From: Chloroflexia bacterium
GTDB taxonomy: Bacteria; Chloroflexota; Chloroflexia; Thermomicrobiales; UBA6265
Direction of reading: 5' to 3'
Length of the DNA stretch: 5,129 nucleotides
Assembly: GCA_013698495.1 (NCBI GenBank)
Contig: JACCUV010000100.1
Coordinates: 1-5,129, forward strand
A program made the position numbers and the translations under genes. Position 1 is the first letter of the stretch. Each line of letters begins with the position of its first letter. The notes under the pieces were generated by a model. That model had not been told where the DNA came from, ran no database searches, and saw only the letters and a program-made list of their open reading frames with translations. Positions 1 through 5,129 of the stretch are shown piece after piece.

Positions 1-234
1 CTGTTCGATAGCAGCGTCAAGTTCGATCATGGCTGCGGCTGGCCCAGCTTTTCGGAGGCGATCACTGGCTCCACAAACGAGATCGTCGATCGCACCTTCG
101 GCATGGTCCGCACCGAAGTTCGCTGCGCCCGATGCGATTCCCACCTGGGGCACGTCTTCCCGGACGGTCCGCGAGACACCGGCGGCCTGCGCTACTGCAT
201 GAACTCCGTCGCGATCGACCTCGAGCAGCCGTGA
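1..234 (+). CDS. msrB: Peptide-methionine (R)-S-oxide reductase, C-terminal part (5' end outside window)
   Basis: MsrB reduces methionine-(R)-sulfoxide in oxidised proteins back to methionine, usually with thioredoxin as reductant. Frame 1 is open from the first base to TGA at 232-234 and gives 77 residues. Visible family landmarks, numbered within the fragment, are GCGWPSF at 11-17, a CxxC zinc pair (C42, C45) followed by the SHLGHVFPDGP signature at 47-57, and RYCMNS at 64-69, where C66 is the catalytic cysteine. The first zinc-binding CxxC pair of zinc-type MsrBs would lie upstream of the window. The family usually has about 130-160 residues, so roughly half is missing at the N-terminus; whether it is a stand-alone MsrB or an MsrA-MsrB fusion cannot be seen. 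The C-terminus ends just after the core (AIDLEQP), as expected for an intact 3' end. Identification is firm; the start is unknown. Confidence 0.96.
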   Translation: MFDSSVKFDHGCGWPSFSEAITGSTNEIVDRTFGMVRTEVRCARCDSHLGHVFPDGPRDTGGLRYCMNSVAIDLEQP

Positions 235-261
235 CGCCTGGACCTCGATGAGATTCAAGGC

Positions 262-269
262 AAGGAGGG
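262..269 (+). promoter_or_regulatory. Strong Shine-Dalgarno of the MNT nucleotidyltransferase gene
   Basis: AAGGAGGG lies 6 bases before the ATG at 276. This near-perfect site fixes the start and shows that the gene has its own efficient translation signal. Only 41 bases separate it from the msrB stop, so co-transcription with msrB is possible; I see no clear promoter in the gap. Confidence 0.8.
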
Positions 270-275
270 TCGTCA

Positions 276-602
276 ATGATCGAACTCATCCAACGCAAGC
301 GAACCGACATCGCCGATCTCTGTCGTCAATTTGGCGTCTGTTCGCTTGACGTATTCGGTTCCGCGGCCAACGGGAAGTTTGCCGAATCGACCAGCGACGT
401 CGATTTCATAGTGGACTTTGCGGATAGGTCGCCAGGAATTGCCAATCGATATCTGGACTTTGTGGAGGCGTTGGAACGCTTGATGGATCGTCCGGTGGAT
501 GTAATGTTCAACGGGCCGATCGCCAATCCGTATCTCCGACAGACAGTGGATGCCAGCCGGGAGAACATCTTTGAGGATCGATCTCGCCAAGCGCCTGTTT
601 GA
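276..602 (+). CDS. MNT-family minimal nucleotidyltransferase (MntA-type antitoxin-like)
   Basis: This 108-residue protein has the small nucleotidyltransferase fold of the DNA polymerase beta superfamily. After an N-terminal helix (about 1-18), the strand-turn LDVFGSA (24-30) carries the G28-S29 pair. D41-V42-D43 supplies two metal-binding carboxylates, and RPVDVM (72-77) supplies the third, D75, so the active site looks intact. Length and motif order match MNT proteins normally encoded next to a HEPN ribonuclease toxin; well-studied members (MntA of the HepT/MntA systems) neutralise the toxin by adding AMP groups to it. The protein probably ends functionally near NIFED (97-101); the last seven residues look like read-in sequence. 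Only a short remnant of a HEPN partner follows in another frame, so this may be an orphan antitoxin. Family call is firm; role as antitoxin is inferred. Confidence 0.88.
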   Translation: MIELIQRKRTDIADLCRQFGVCSLDVFGSAANGKFAESTSDVDFIVDFADRSPGIANRYLDFVEALERLMDRPVDVMFNGPIANPYLRQTVDASRENIFEDRSRQAPV

Positions 603-663
603 CGCGCACCGCGCTTGTTCCAGAATTGTTGCCATCACCTATGAAATGATCTACATCGACTAG
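550..663 (+). pseudogene. Truncated HEPN-domain (HepT-like toxin) remnant
   Basis: A reading frame offset from the MNT gene opens with ATG at 550 (an alternative TTG start is at 571), overlaps the MNT 3' end, and ends at TAG 661-663 after 37 residues. The stretch RLFDAHRACSRIVAITYEM resembles the first helix of HEPN/DUF86 proteins, which typically reads like a leucine/aspartate start followed by an alanine-rich helix and then a short turn. A gene overlapping the MNT 3' end is exactly where a HEPN partner normally lies. Full HEPN proteins have about 110-140 residues with a C-terminal RxxxxH ribonuclease motif; none of that is present. The frame stops at the first three bases of the inverted-repeat element, so insertion or an associated deletion probably removed the rest. 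The resemblance is short and could be chance. Confidence 0.42.
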
Positions 664-767
664 AGCGGGTGTCACAAAGGTTGACGATCTTGGCGGAAGA
701 CGGGCGGAGCAAGCTCCGCAGCCCTACCAAGACGGTAGGCGTCAACCATTTCGCGATCCGCTCTAGT
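659..767. mobile_element. MITE-like inverted-repeat element between the MNT locus and groEL
   Basis: The left end (659-685) and right end (741-767) are inverted repeats that match at 21 of 27 positions. The outer ten bases, ACTAGAGCGG and its complement CCGCTCTAGT, are perfect, and the inner GGTTGAC/GTCAACC is also perfect. Between them are two hairpins (704-719 and 723-739). There is no room for a transposase, so this looks like a non-autonomous element. The outermost CTAG (660-663 and 763-766) or the TA within it could be a target duplication, as produced by IS5-type or IS630-type transposases respectively; which one cannot be decided from one copy. TAG at the left end terminates the HEPN remnant, and the mirror TAG at the right end is the groEL stop. 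Alternatively this is a domesticated bidirectional terminator/palindromic intergenic repeat. Confidence 0.6.
704..739. terminator. Twin hairpins, possible bidirectional transcription barrier
   Basis: GCGGAGC (704-710) and GCTCCGC (713-719) form a perfect inverted repeat around AA; allowing for a usable loop this is a 6-bp GC stem. CCTACC (723-728) and GGTAGG (734-739) form a second 6-bp stem around a five-base loop. They sit between two convergent transcription units, where termination is needed for both groEL and the MNT locus. Neither stem is followed by a T-run on either strand, so intrinsic termination of the classical kind is not supported; the placement is the main argument. Confidence 0.28.
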
Positions 768-2397
768 AGTCCATGCCACCCATGCCGCCCGGCGGCATGC
801 CGGCCGGGGCCGCTTCCGGCTTGTCGGAGATGAGGGCCTCAGTGGTGAGGATCATCCCGGCGATCGAAGCCGCGTTGGCGACCGCGGAGCGAGTCACCTT
901 CACCGGATCGGTGATTCCGGCCTCGACCATGTTGACGTACTCGTCGGTGAGGACGTTGTAGCCAATCTTCTGGTCCTTCTTCTCGGCCTGGATCAGGCGA
1001 ACCCGCTCGACCACGACCGAACCGTCGCGGCCAGCGTTGGCGACAATGCCGCGCATCGGCTCTTCGAGCGCCCGGCGGAGGAGATTGACGCCGGTCAGAA
1101 CATCGCCTTCGGCCTTGATTCCGTCGAGGGCGGCGATGGCGTGGACGAGGGTGACTCCACCGCCCGGAACGATGCCTTCCTCAACCGCGGCTCGAGTTGC
1201 GCTCAGGGCATCCTCGACGCGGTGCTTCTTCTCTTTGAGCTCGGTTTCGGTTGCGGCGCCGACCTTGATCACGGCGACACCGCCAGAGAGCTTGGCAAGC
1301 CGCTCCTGAAGCTTCTCGCGATCGAAGTCGGAGGTTGTGTTCTCGATCTGGGCGCGAATCTGGGCAATCCGACCGTCGACTTCAGCCTTGTCGCCACCGC
1401 CATCGACGAAGACCGTCTCGTCCTTGGTGGCGACGATGCGGCGTGAGCTGCCGAGGTCTTCAATCGTGACGCCGTCGAGCTTGCGGCCGACTTCCTCGGA
1501 GATGACACGGGCGCCGGTGAGGGCGGCGATGTCGCGGAGCATTTCCTTGCGGCGATCGCCAAAGCCCGGGGCCTTGATCGCGAGCGACTGGAATCGACCC
1601 TGCAACTTGTTGACGACGAGGGTGGCGAGAGCTTCGCCATCGACATCCTCGGCGATTATGACAAGCGCCTTGCCGGCGCGGGCTACGGTCTCGATCGTCG
1701 GCAGGATGTCGGCAATCGCCGAAATCTTCTTGTCGGTGATCAACACGTAGGGGTCTTCGAACTCGGCTTCCATGCGCTCCGTGTTCGTCACGAAGTACGG
1801 GGAAATGTAGCCGCGATCGATTTGCATGCCTTCGGTGAACTCGGTCTCGAACTCGAAGCCCTTGGACTCCTCGATCGTGATCACGCCGTCCTTGCCGACT
1901 TTTTCCATGACTTCCGCGATCAACTCGCCGACTTCATTGTCGGCGGCCGAGATCGAGGCGACCTGGGCGATCTCCTGACGTGTCTCGACCGGCGTGGCGA
2001 GCGCGAGCACGTGCTCGACAACCGCATGGGAGGCGAGGTCGATGCCCTGCTTGAGCATCATCGCGTTGGCGCCGGCGGCAATGTTGCGCATGCCTTCGTG
2101 GACAATCGCCTGGGCGAGCACGGTCGCTGTCGTGGTGCCGTCGCCGGCGACATCGTTGGTCTTGGTGGCGGCTTCCTTGAGAAGCTGGGCGCCCATGTTG
2201 GCGAACTGATTCTCCAGTTCGATTTCCTTGGCGACCGTCACACCGTCGTGGGTCACGGTCGGGCCACCGAACTTCTTGTCGATGGCGACGTTGCGGCCCT
2301 TGGGGCCAAGCGTGGTCTTGACCGCGTTCGCGAGGACGTCAACGCCCTCTTTCAGCGAACGCCGTGCCTGTTCGTTGAATTCCAATACCTTTGCCAC
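763..2397 (-). CDS. groL: Chaperonin GroEL (Hsp60)
   Basis: GroEL forms the 14-subunit double-ring ATPase in which non-native proteins fold, capped by GroES. The 544 residues match the usual 540-550. Landmarks: TTLGPKGRNV (28-37) and D51 near the nucleotide site; the phosphate-binding GDGTTT (85-90); apical substrate/GroES-binding residues around Y197, Y201-F202 and V261-V262; the hinge/catalytic aspartate D396 in VEDALSATRA; and the chaperonin signature AAVEEGIVPGGG (403-414). The C-terminus is the flexible Gly/Met tail GMPPGGMGGMDY. Translation starts at GTG (2395-2397), confirmed by GAGGAG seven bases upstream and by the MAKVLEF-type N-terminus. It lies 47 bases downstream of groES in one operon and should share CIRCE/HrcA control. 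Its TAG stop is formed by the outer end of the adjacent inverted-repeat element. No key residue is missing. Confidence 0.98.
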   Translation of the reverse strand: MAKVLEFNEQARRSLKEGVDVLANAVKTTLGPKGRNVAIDKKFGGPTVTHDGVTVAKEIELENQFANMGAQLLKEAATKTNDVAGDGTTTATVLAQAIVHEGMRNIAAGANAMMLKQGIDLASHAVVEHVLALATPVETRQEIAQVASISAADNEVGELIAEVMEKVGKDGVITIEESKGFEFETEFTEGMQIDRGYISPYFVTNTERMEAEFEDPYVLITDKKISAIADILPTIETVARAGKALVIIAEDVDGEALATLVVNKLQGRFQSLAIKAPGFGDRRKEMLRDIAALTGARVISEEVGRKLDGVTIEDLGSSRRIVATKDETVFVDGGGDKAEVDGRIAQIRAQIENTTSDFDREKLQERLAKLSGGVAVIKVGAATETELKEKKHRVEDALSATRAAVEEGIVPGGGVTLVHAIAALDGIKAEGDVLTGVNLLRRALEEPMRGIVANAGRDGSVVVERVRLIQAEKKDQKIGYNVLTDEYVNMVEAGITDPVKVTRSAVANAASIAGMILTTEALISDKPEAAPAGMPPGGMGGMDY

Positions 2398-2404
2398 AGT
2401 TGTA

Positions 2405-2410
2405 CTCCTC
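2405..2410 (-). promoter_or_regulatory. groEL Shine-Dalgarno fixing a GTG start
   Basis: On the minus strand GAGGAG precedes the GTG codon at 2397 by seven bases. No ATG lies nearby in frame, and the following residues align with the normal GroEL N-terminus, so GTG is the start codon. Confidence 0.8.
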
Positions 2411-2444
2411 GTTTGAAACCATCGTGTTGAGGTGGACGCGCAGA

Positions 2445-2750
2445 CTAGCCGACGACGATCGCCAGCACATCCTTCTCGGAGAGGATCAGCAAGTCCTGCT
2501 CTTCGAGCTTGAACTCTGTGCCGGCGTACTTCGCGAACAGCACTTCGTCATCAACCTTGACGTCCAGCGGAATGCGCTTGCCGTCGTCATCGCGTCGACC
2601 TTCGCCAGCGGCGACGATTGTGCCGCGCTGCGGTTTTTCCTTCGCGGTGTCCGGCAGCACGATGCCGCTAGCGGTCGTTTCTTCACGACTGGCTGGTCTC
2701 ACGACCAAACGATCGCCGAGGGGCTTGAGCTTGGATGCGGAATCCGACAT
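2445..2750 (-). CDS. groS: Co-chaperonin GroES (Hsp10)
   Basis: GroES is the seven-subunit lid of the GroEL chamber. The 101-residue product, slightly long for the family (about 95-100), begins SDSASKLKPLGDRLVVRP, the typical LxPLxDRVLV strand. The mobile loop spans about 22-41, with the GroEL-contacting tripeptide I30-V31-L32 in SGIVLPDTA. The roof-loop region (about 49-58, GEGRRDDDGK) and the final strands DLLILSEKDVLAIV complete the beta-barrel. The frame is open 18 codons further upstream, but the ATG at 2750 is preferred: it has AGGAGG ten bases before it and gives the family-typical N-terminus. It is the first gene of the groES-groEL operon, behind a CIRCE operator, with groEL 47 bases downstream. 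Cytosolic; no anomalies seen in the protein. Confidence 0.97.
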   Translation of the reverse strand: MSDSASKLKPLGDRLVVRPASREETTASGIVLPDTAKEKPQRGTIVAAGEGRRDDDGKRIPLDVKVDDEVLFAKYAGTEFKLEEQDLLILSEKDVLAIVVG

Positions 2751-2760
2751 GGTTCCCTGT

Positions 2761-2766
2761 CCTCCT
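2761..2766 (-). promoter_or_regulatory. groES Shine-Dalgarno choosing the start at 2750
   Basis: AGGAGG on the minus strand ends ten bases before ATG 2750, slightly longer than ideal spacing. It would be internal to the longer in-frame option beginning at 2804, so it supports the shorter 101-residue GroES. Confidence 0.75.
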
Positions 2767-2780
2767 GAAACATTACAAGC

Positions 2781-2833
2781 GCCCGACAAATTCGGGCCCT
2801 TCACATCAATGCGAATGCGCTCGAAAACGAGCG
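2781..2833 (-). other. Two perfect hairpins in the groES leader
   Basis: In the transcript leader, CGCTCG/CGAGCG (2818-2833) forms a 6-bp stem closed by a UUUU loop, and GCCCGA/TCGGGC (2781-2797) forms a 6-bp stem with a five-base loop. Both lie between the CIRCE operator and the Shine-Dalgarno and leave the ribosome site itself unpaired. They could stabilise the 5' end of the mRNA or tune translation; no function can be read directly from sequence. Confidence 0.45.
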
Positions 2834-2852
2834 ATTCATCTCTTGCGGCTAC

Positions 2853-2881
2853 AGCCTATCACAGCAATTAGCACTCAACAA
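2853..2881 (-). promoter_or_regulatory. Candidate sigma-70 promoter of groES-groEL
   Basis: On the minus strand TTGTTG (2876-2881) and TAGGCT (2853-2858) are separated by 17 bases, and TGA directly before the -10 gives an extended -10. This promoter would overlap CIRCE, so a bound repressor would block it, and it would give a leader of about 95 bases. Match to consensus is only moderate. An alternative -10, GATTAT, abuts the far side of CIRCE (as in Bacillus groESL), but its best -35 (TTGGCA, 2922-2927) is 21 bases away. Confidence 0.33.
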
Positions 2882-2896
2882 GGGGTGAGTGCTAAT
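2867..2896 (-). promoter_or_regulatory. CIRCE operator (HrcA-binding inverted repeat) with 10-base spacer
   Basis: The half-sites TTAGCACTC (2868-2876) and GAGTGCTAA (2887-2895) match the CIRCE consensus perfectly, and one more A/T pair extends each arm. CIRCE is bound by the heat-shock repressor HrcA, which is kept active by GroEL, giving feedback control of groESL. The operator lies 116 bases upstream of the groES ATG, at the expected place. The spacer AACAAGGGGT is ten bases, whereas the classical element has nine; see findings. Confidence 0.95.
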
Positions 2897-3075
2897 AATC
2901 TGGCAAATTACCATGGGAGAGTGCCAAACCGTGGGAGGTTGTGCAGGGAGGCGAATCAACATGGGCCGAGGGCGGCGCTGGTCGCGGACATCCGTCTAAC
3001 CTGAATCGAGCGGACCAGAATTGGCGCTCCGGTCGCTCCAGTCAGATCAATACACAAGGTCGCCGCATGGTGGCG
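2897..3075. other. Intergenic region without recognised gene
   Basis: These 179 bases separate the stop of the 434-residue exported protein gene from the groE operator. I see no coding frame that stands out from shadows of the neighbours, no T-tailed hairpin terminator, and no clear promoter apart from the weak TTGGCA noted under the groE promoter. A short direct repeat of GGAGCG (minus strand, near 3026-3040) is the only local pattern. Confidence 0.5.
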
Positions 3076-4380
3076 CTACTCGAGTGCGTCGAGCACCTCC
3101 TCAACCGAAAAGAAATCCAGAACGGGCTCGTCGTCCAGAACAATTCCGGCCTGGGCCGCCGTCAGCGAGGGATCGGCCAGCGCAGGAATCGTCGTGAAGT
3201 TGAACAAGACAACGCTTTGGCGTTCAGCATCAAACCTGGCCTCGCGATAGAGGAAGAACTCTGTGCCATCGTCGGTAAAATCTCTGATGACGATCGCAGC
3301 AATCGCTTCGGTACCTTCGACGAGCACAATGCCGCCATCCGGATGAATGTTCATATCGGCAATGAACTCATCCGTTTGCCACAACTCAAGGAGCTCGACA
3401 GGTTGATTGCCGTCGACCGGGACGAACGAGACGGTAAGGAACGTGGCTCCTTCTCCGGTCCAACGAAGGGCAATATAGTCGATTCCTCCATCGCCATTCT
3501 CGACAATGAAAGGATCCCGATCGACATTCACCTCCCAGGCGCGGTCCCACTGAAGTTCAGACTCGTACCAGGGACTGACGAAGGTTGAATCGTCGACCAG
3601 TCCGGTTCCTGGCGGATCGTCTGCATCGGCGTCCGCGGCGTCTTCGTCATCGTCGCGATCCTTGAGATCGCCCAAACCCTCGGTCTCCGGTTCGTTTGCG
3701 TCATCGGCGGGATCGACATCGATCTCAACCGATTCGGGCGTCTCAACGACATCGGCAATCTCCTCCTCGGGCGGGGGAGGAGCCGACCCGGTGTTGGCCA
3801 CCAGCAAATCTTGCAGACCCGTGCCCTCGACGCCGTCGAACAAGCCTTCGCCATCGAGCAGGAACGTGGTTTGCGCGCTGGCGAACTCGGAGGCAAACTC
3901 AGACACCTCGGCAAAGAACACGTAGGCGAAGGTTGGTGTGGCGCCCGAACCGGCGCGGAAGAGGGTGAACACGCCGGATTCGAATCCGGCGCTGTTCACC
4001 AGGTCCAGTGAATACGACACTTGCCCGTACGAGCCACGGTCGATTGTGACGGATTCCCCGACCGCGTCGAGGAATGCATCCAGGAAGATATCTCGACCCT
4101 GATTCAAGTCGAAGTCGTTCGGCACGGTCAGCACCGACAGCACCGAAACGCCCCGGAAGAAGAGGGCCGATTCGACGCCATCCTCCAGTGCGACTGAATC
4201 CTCGTCGAGTTCCCAGTCGTCTCCCCACGTCAGCGTCTGGCCACCGTCGAACGTGAACGACCCTTCGCTCGTTTGCGCGGCTATCGGAGCCGTGACCAGC
4301 GACGACAACAACAACAGAATCATGGCCAGCATCAAAGTCACTCGCCTGGTCGTCGTTCCGCGCACGAAAGCAACTGTCAT
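3076..4380 (-). CDS. Exported protein with two W-x3-W beta-rich domains and an acidic linker
   Basis: I do not recognise a named family. The 434-residue product starts with a signal peptide: basic RGTTTRR (7-13), hydrophobic core about 14-32, and likely cleavage near A35 (IAA before QTS). No later membrane helix or lipobox cysteine is visible, so it is probably released or wall-associated. Domain 1 (about 40-187) opens with F42 and W52-GDD-W56; domain 2 (about 264-431) opens with F267-VSP and W278-DRA-W282. Both continue as alternating hydrophobic/polar strands, suggesting an internal duplication. Between them, about 199-262, lies a proline stretch followed by an Asp/Glu-rich linker (DDDEDAADADADD at 243-255), perhaps calcium-binding. 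ATG at 4380 has GAGGG nine bases upstream. A paralogous broken gene lies 110 bases upstream on the same strand, so the pair is a tandem duplication. No catalytic motif seen. Confidence 0.85.
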   Translation of the reverse strand: MTVAFVRGTTTRRVTLMLAMILLLLSSLVTAPIAAQTSEGSFTFDGGQTLTWGDDWELDEDSVALEDGVESALFFRGVSVLSVLTVPNDFDLNQGRDIFLDAFLDAVGESVTIDRGSYGQVSYSLDLVNSAGFESGVFTLFRAGSGATPTFAYVFFAEVSEFASEFASAQTTFLLDGEGLFDGVEGTGLQDLLVANTGSAPPPPEEEIADVVETPESVEIDVDPADDANEPETEGLGDLKDRDDDEDAADADADDPPGTGLVDDSTFVSPWYESELQWDRAWEVNVDRDPFIVENGDGGIDYIALRWTGEGATFLTVSFVPVDGNQPVELLELWQTDEFIADMNIHPDGGIVLVEGTEAIAAIVIRDFTDDGTEFFLYREARFDAERQSVVLFNFTTIPALADPSLTAAQAGIVLDDEPVLDFFSVEEVLDALE

Positions 4381-4389
4381 GAATCGAAT

Positions 4390-4394
4390 CCCTC
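4390..4394 (-). promoter_or_regulatory. Ribosome-binding site of the exported-protein gene
   Basis: GAGGG on the minus strand ends nine bases before ATG 4380 and supports that start, which also gives a complete signal peptide. An upstream palindrome (4397-4411) ends three bases before this site. Confidence 0.6.
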
Positions 4395-4396
4395 AA

Positions 4397-4453
4397 GCGT
4401 CGTTGCGACGCGATTGTGGTTCACCGTTCCACATCTTCGCGGGGTCGTGAACC
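4397..4453 (-). promoter_or_regulatory. Two inverted repeats upstream of the exported-protein gene
   Basis: GCGTCG-TTG-CGACGC (4397-4411) is a perfect 6-bp stem with a three-base loop just ahead of the Shine-Dalgarno. GGTTCAC (4418-4424) and GTGAACC (4447-4453) form a perfect 7-bp inverted repeat with 22 bases between arms. Either could be a protein-binding operator or an mRNA structure controlling translation. No regulator is encoded in the window. Confidence 0.35.
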
Positions 4454-4490
4454 CATGTGTGAGAAACCGCAAGTCCCGCGAGAAAAACCT

Positions 4491-5129
4491 CTATTGATGG
4501 TATTCCGGCAGTATAGATTGTTTATACTCGGGCCAACATTCCACGATGACAAACGGCGGCAAACTGGCGACTTCGATCTCCCGAATGGCGTCTTTAAATG
4601 ACTGGTCGAACTCATCCGACCCGGCGATGAGTTCGCCGATCTGGGGCGTTCGATCCCGATCGACCAACTGGATTTCGATAAGGTGCAGCACCAGGTCGCC
4701 CTGACCGGCAGTTGTGTAGGCAATCCATTCCACGCCGTTATCGGCGTCGCGCGCCACGATGGCGACGGTCGTGTCTTCGGCGATTCTGTACCGTACGAAC
4801 CGGGTCATATACTCGTCGGCTGTTTCACCCTCGGCGCCAACGAAGAACACCTGAAACCTCGCGACATCGGTGGCCAGGCTCAGGCGGTCAAGCGACTGGT
4901 CCGTATTGGATTCCATTGTCAATGGATCAGCGCTCCACGTGGCGCCCCACGTCACGTCGTTCCCGTGTTGGGGGCTTCAGTAGACGCCATCGTCAATGAG
5001 ACCGATCAATGCCTGATCCTCGGGGTCGGGGTTGGATGCTCGCTGTCCGTCATCCTTCAACTCGGAGTTCGCCGCATCCTTGATTCCCTGCGCCCCCGAT
5101 TCCGGCACGATCAGCCACATCGAGACGCA
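4491..5129 (-). pseudogene. Paralogous exported-domain gene interrupted by in-frame TGA (5' end outside window)
   Basis: The same frame is open from the window edge (5129) to TGA 4977-4979 for 50 codons, then from there to TAG 4491-4493 for 161 codons. Around the TGA it reads DDGVY-stop-SPQHGNDVTWGATW, which lines up with DDSTFVSPWYESELQWDRAW of the downstream gene, so the stop falls inside the conserved domain-entry motif. After it comes a full copy of the W-x3-W domain, ending ILPEYHQ. The part before the TGA ends in a short acidic linker (DDGQRASNPDPEDQ) and may be the tail of a preceding domain. A separate gene starting at GTG 4955 is possible but would begin mid-motif, lack a signal peptide and have only a weak ribosome site. 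TGA ends msrB and the MNT gene here, so it is a normal stop. Nonsense mutation is the best reading; sequencing error is an alternative. Confidence 0.65.

Noticed and set aside
1822..2430. A 202-codon plus-strand open frame opposite groEL
   Set aside because: It lies entirely antisense to a certain groEL gene apart from its last few codons, and its composition mirrors groEL codons. Long antisense frames are common opposite such genes.
2818..2833. FourU-type RNA thermometer in the groES leader because of the UUUU loop
   Set aside because: The UUUU sits in the loop of a strong stem and is not paired with the Shine-Dalgarno, which is the defining feature of that thermometer.
2941..3588. A 215-codon plus-strand open frame running from the intergenic region into the exported-protein gene
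   Set aside because: Most of it is antisense to the 434-residue gene, which has a signal peptide, a ribosome site and duplicated domains. The frame itself shows no recognisable motif.
4945..4979. Selenocysteine insertion at the in-frame TGA, with a GCCCC/GGGGC stem downstream
   Set aside because: The paralogue has valine at this position rather than cysteine, the domain shows no redox motif, and a five-base stem with a 22-base loop is not a convincing bacterial SECIS.
4977..4979. Alternative genetic code with TGA read as tryptophan
   Set aside because: msrB and the MNT gene end at TGA at plausible protein ends, and tryptophan in the intact proteins is encoded by TGG (for example in both W-x3-W motifs).

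Overview
The window holds a moderately GC-rich stretch of bacterial chromosome. It is arranged as two blocks converging on a short inverted-repeat element. The GroEL and GroES sequences, the single groES-groEL operon under a CIRCE operator, and the style of the exported proteins suggest Chloroflexota, perhaps Thermomicrobia-like. This placement rests on recalled family resemblance, not on a search, and is tentative.

Left block, plus strand (1-663). The window opens inside the C-terminal half of a peptide-methionine (R)-S-oxide reductase (MsrB). After a 41-base gap with a strong Shine-Dalgarno comes a complete small MNT-family nucleotidyltransferase (276-602), the usual antitoxin half of MNT/HEPN pairs. 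Overlapping its 3' end is a 37-codon reading frame (550-663) that resembles only the N-terminus of a HEPN partner. It stops exactly at the edge of the next element, so the toxin half appears lost.

Centre (659-767). A roughly 105-base MITE-like element has imperfect 27-base terminal inverted repeats and two internal hairpins. Its two outer ends supply both the stop codon of the HEPN remnant and the stop codon of groEL.

Middle block, minus strand (763-2896). The groES-groEL operon is transcribed leftwards: a CIRCE operator with perfect half-sites but a 10-base rather than 9-base spacer, a leader of about 115 bases with two perfect hairpins, groES (101 aa), a 47-base gap, and groEL (544 aa, GTG start, Gly/Met-rich tail). 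GroEL and GroES form the folding chamber, and HrcA is the expected repressor.

The 180 bases between the CIRCE operator and the next gene (2897-3075) contain no gene or convincing terminator that I can see.

Right block, minus strand (3076-5129). Two tandem genes encode an unrecognised exported protein family. The complete one (434 aa) has a signal peptide and two copies of a beta-rich domain marked by a W-x3-W motif, joined by a very acidic linker. The upstream one runs off the window edge and carries a third copy of the domain, but an in-frame TGA lies inside the conserved domain-entry motif, so it is probably a recent pseudogene. The leader between them contains two perfect inverted repeats. 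I saw no tRNA, rRNA or CRISPR array.
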